DNA of 64,000 nucleotides from JAWWPY01 sp963822825 (lineage in GTDB: Bacteria; Actinomycetota; Actinomycetes; Streptosporangiales; Streptosporangiaceae): positions 1 to 64,000 of the forward strand of contig CAWGIW010000010.1 of assembly GCA_963822825.1 (NCBI GenBank), in the 5' to 3' direction. The position numbers were made by a program, and so were the translations under genes. This document shows positions 63,624-64,000 of the stretch, one piece after another (the stretch's first letter is position 1; each line of letters starts with the position of its first letter). Below the pieces are notes generated by a model. That model saw nothing but the letters and a program-made list of their open reading frames with translations, searched no databases and was not told the DNA's origin.

Positions 63624-64000
63624 ATGACTTCTGCCGAGCAACGACGCCCACCGGAAGGCATGGTCCAGGGCCGCGTGGCGCTGGTCACCGGCGGCACCGG
63701 CGGTATCGGCGCCGCCGCCTGCCGCGCGCTGGCCGATCAGGGCGCGTCCATCGCGGCCGGCTACTGGCATCACCAGGAACGGGCCGAGAAATTCGCCGCC
63801 AGCATGAGCGCGGACTACGCGGGCCAGAAGATCACCGTGCACGAGGGCAATATCGGCGTCCCCGACGATTGCCGCAACGTCGTCACGGAGGTCATCGACC
63901 AGCATGGCGGGCTCGACATCCTGGTCAACAACGCCGGTATCGCGATCGACAAGACCGCCGCCAAGATGAGCGACGACGACTGGCACAAGGTGATCGGCGT
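63624..64000 (+). CDS. Acetoacetyl-CoA reductase-like SDR (partial, runs off the window)
   Basis: The first 125 residues of a short-chain dehydrogenase: MTSAEQRRPPEGMVQGRVAL, cofactor motif VTGGTGGIGAAACRALAD, and LDILVNNAGIAIDK. The wording is closest to PhaB-type NADPH-dependent acetoacetyl-CoA reductases. The catalytic Ser-Tyr-Lys lies beyond the window end. gggag precedes the ATG by 7 nt, and the gene follows acs by 26 bp. Confidence 0.85.
   Translation, partial: MTSAEQRRPPEGMVQGRVALVTGGTGGIGAAACRALADQGASIAAGYWHHQERAEKFAASMSADYAGQKITVHEGNIGVPDDCRNVVTEVIDQHGGLDILVNNAGIAIDKTAAKMSDDDWHKVIG

Overview
The window is GC-rich bacterial DNA with the gene repertoire of an Actinomycetota chromosome: a mycothiol-dependent DinB-fold enzyme, an S-adenosylmethionine methyltransferase of the DUF574 type, RsbW-like ATP-binding proteins, a relic of an AfsR/SARP regulator, a Ser/Thr kinase, PadR, MerR and ROK regulators, and frequent GTGA/ATGA stop-start overlaps. 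A filamentous, soil-type actinomycete is likely; genus cannot be read from the sequence.

Layout. 1-6.4 kb is a patchwork of mobile-element debris: a 5'-truncated tyrosine recombinase, a P-loop kinase gene lying between two 22-bp inverted repeats, a mycothiol-type enzyme, a visibly AT-richer islet with two tiny genes downstream of an RsbW-like ATPase, a small secreted protein and a SARP relic. 6.4-9.3 kb is a flavin operon (ferric-reductase-like membrane protein, FMN-binding protein, ApbE flavinyltransferase) whose first gene is broken by a stop and a frameshift. 9.7-11.6 kb is a secreted HAF-repeat/CHRD protein. 12.3-14.7 kb is a MerR-controlled ABC exporter operon. 14.9-17.6 kb holds truncated genes, a pterin-dehydratase/VOC fusion and a frameshifted methyltransferase.

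17.8-21.9 kb is the most interesting block: a 26-codon gene for a Cys-containing peptide with a good ribosome binding site and a strong stem-loop behind it, then a membrane protein joining a PqqD-like (RRE) domain to an M50-type HExxH protease, a large STAND/TPR protein whose gene overlaps it by 4 nt, and a flavin reductase-like protein. It looks like a compact RiPP-type peptide locus without a recognisable classical maturase. 21.9-26.2 kb holds a ROK regulator and a large secreted discoidin/beta-helix protein, probably a polysaccharide hydrolase.

26.3-33.4 kb is a nested insertion that can be reconstructed base by base. A 344-codon gene is split by a transposon (28684-33043, target duplication TAA) that carries an IS5-type transposase plus a PadR-ABC ATPase-FtsX permease operon. 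A second IS (27087-28679, target duplication TTAAG) then landed at its left end. Removing both restores an uninterrupted reading frame. 33.6-38.8 kb holds a decayed lipoprotein gene, a heavily decayed CHASE2-TIR fusion gene and an intact sacsin-like GHKL ATPase, which together resemble an eroded signalling or defence locus.

39-48.6 kb contains a spermidine-synthase-like protein, a VIT1-type metal transporter and a minus-strand aerobic benzoyl-CoA (Box) operon: boxC, boxB, benzoate-CoA ligase, PaaX-like regulator, acetyltransferase and flavin monooxygenase; boxA is absent and boxB and the monooxygenase each carry one frameshift. 48.7-53.7 kb is a three-gene envelope cluster with a multidomain wall hydrolase. 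54-59 kb has an RsbW-like ATPase, signal peptidase I, DUF302, DUF1206, DUF72 and a 2-hydroxyacid dehydrogenase. 59.4-64 kb has a Ser/Thr kinase with an unknown ectodomain, acetyl-CoA synthetase and the start of an acetoacetyl-CoA reductase-like gene. No rRNA, tRNA or CRISPR array was recognised.
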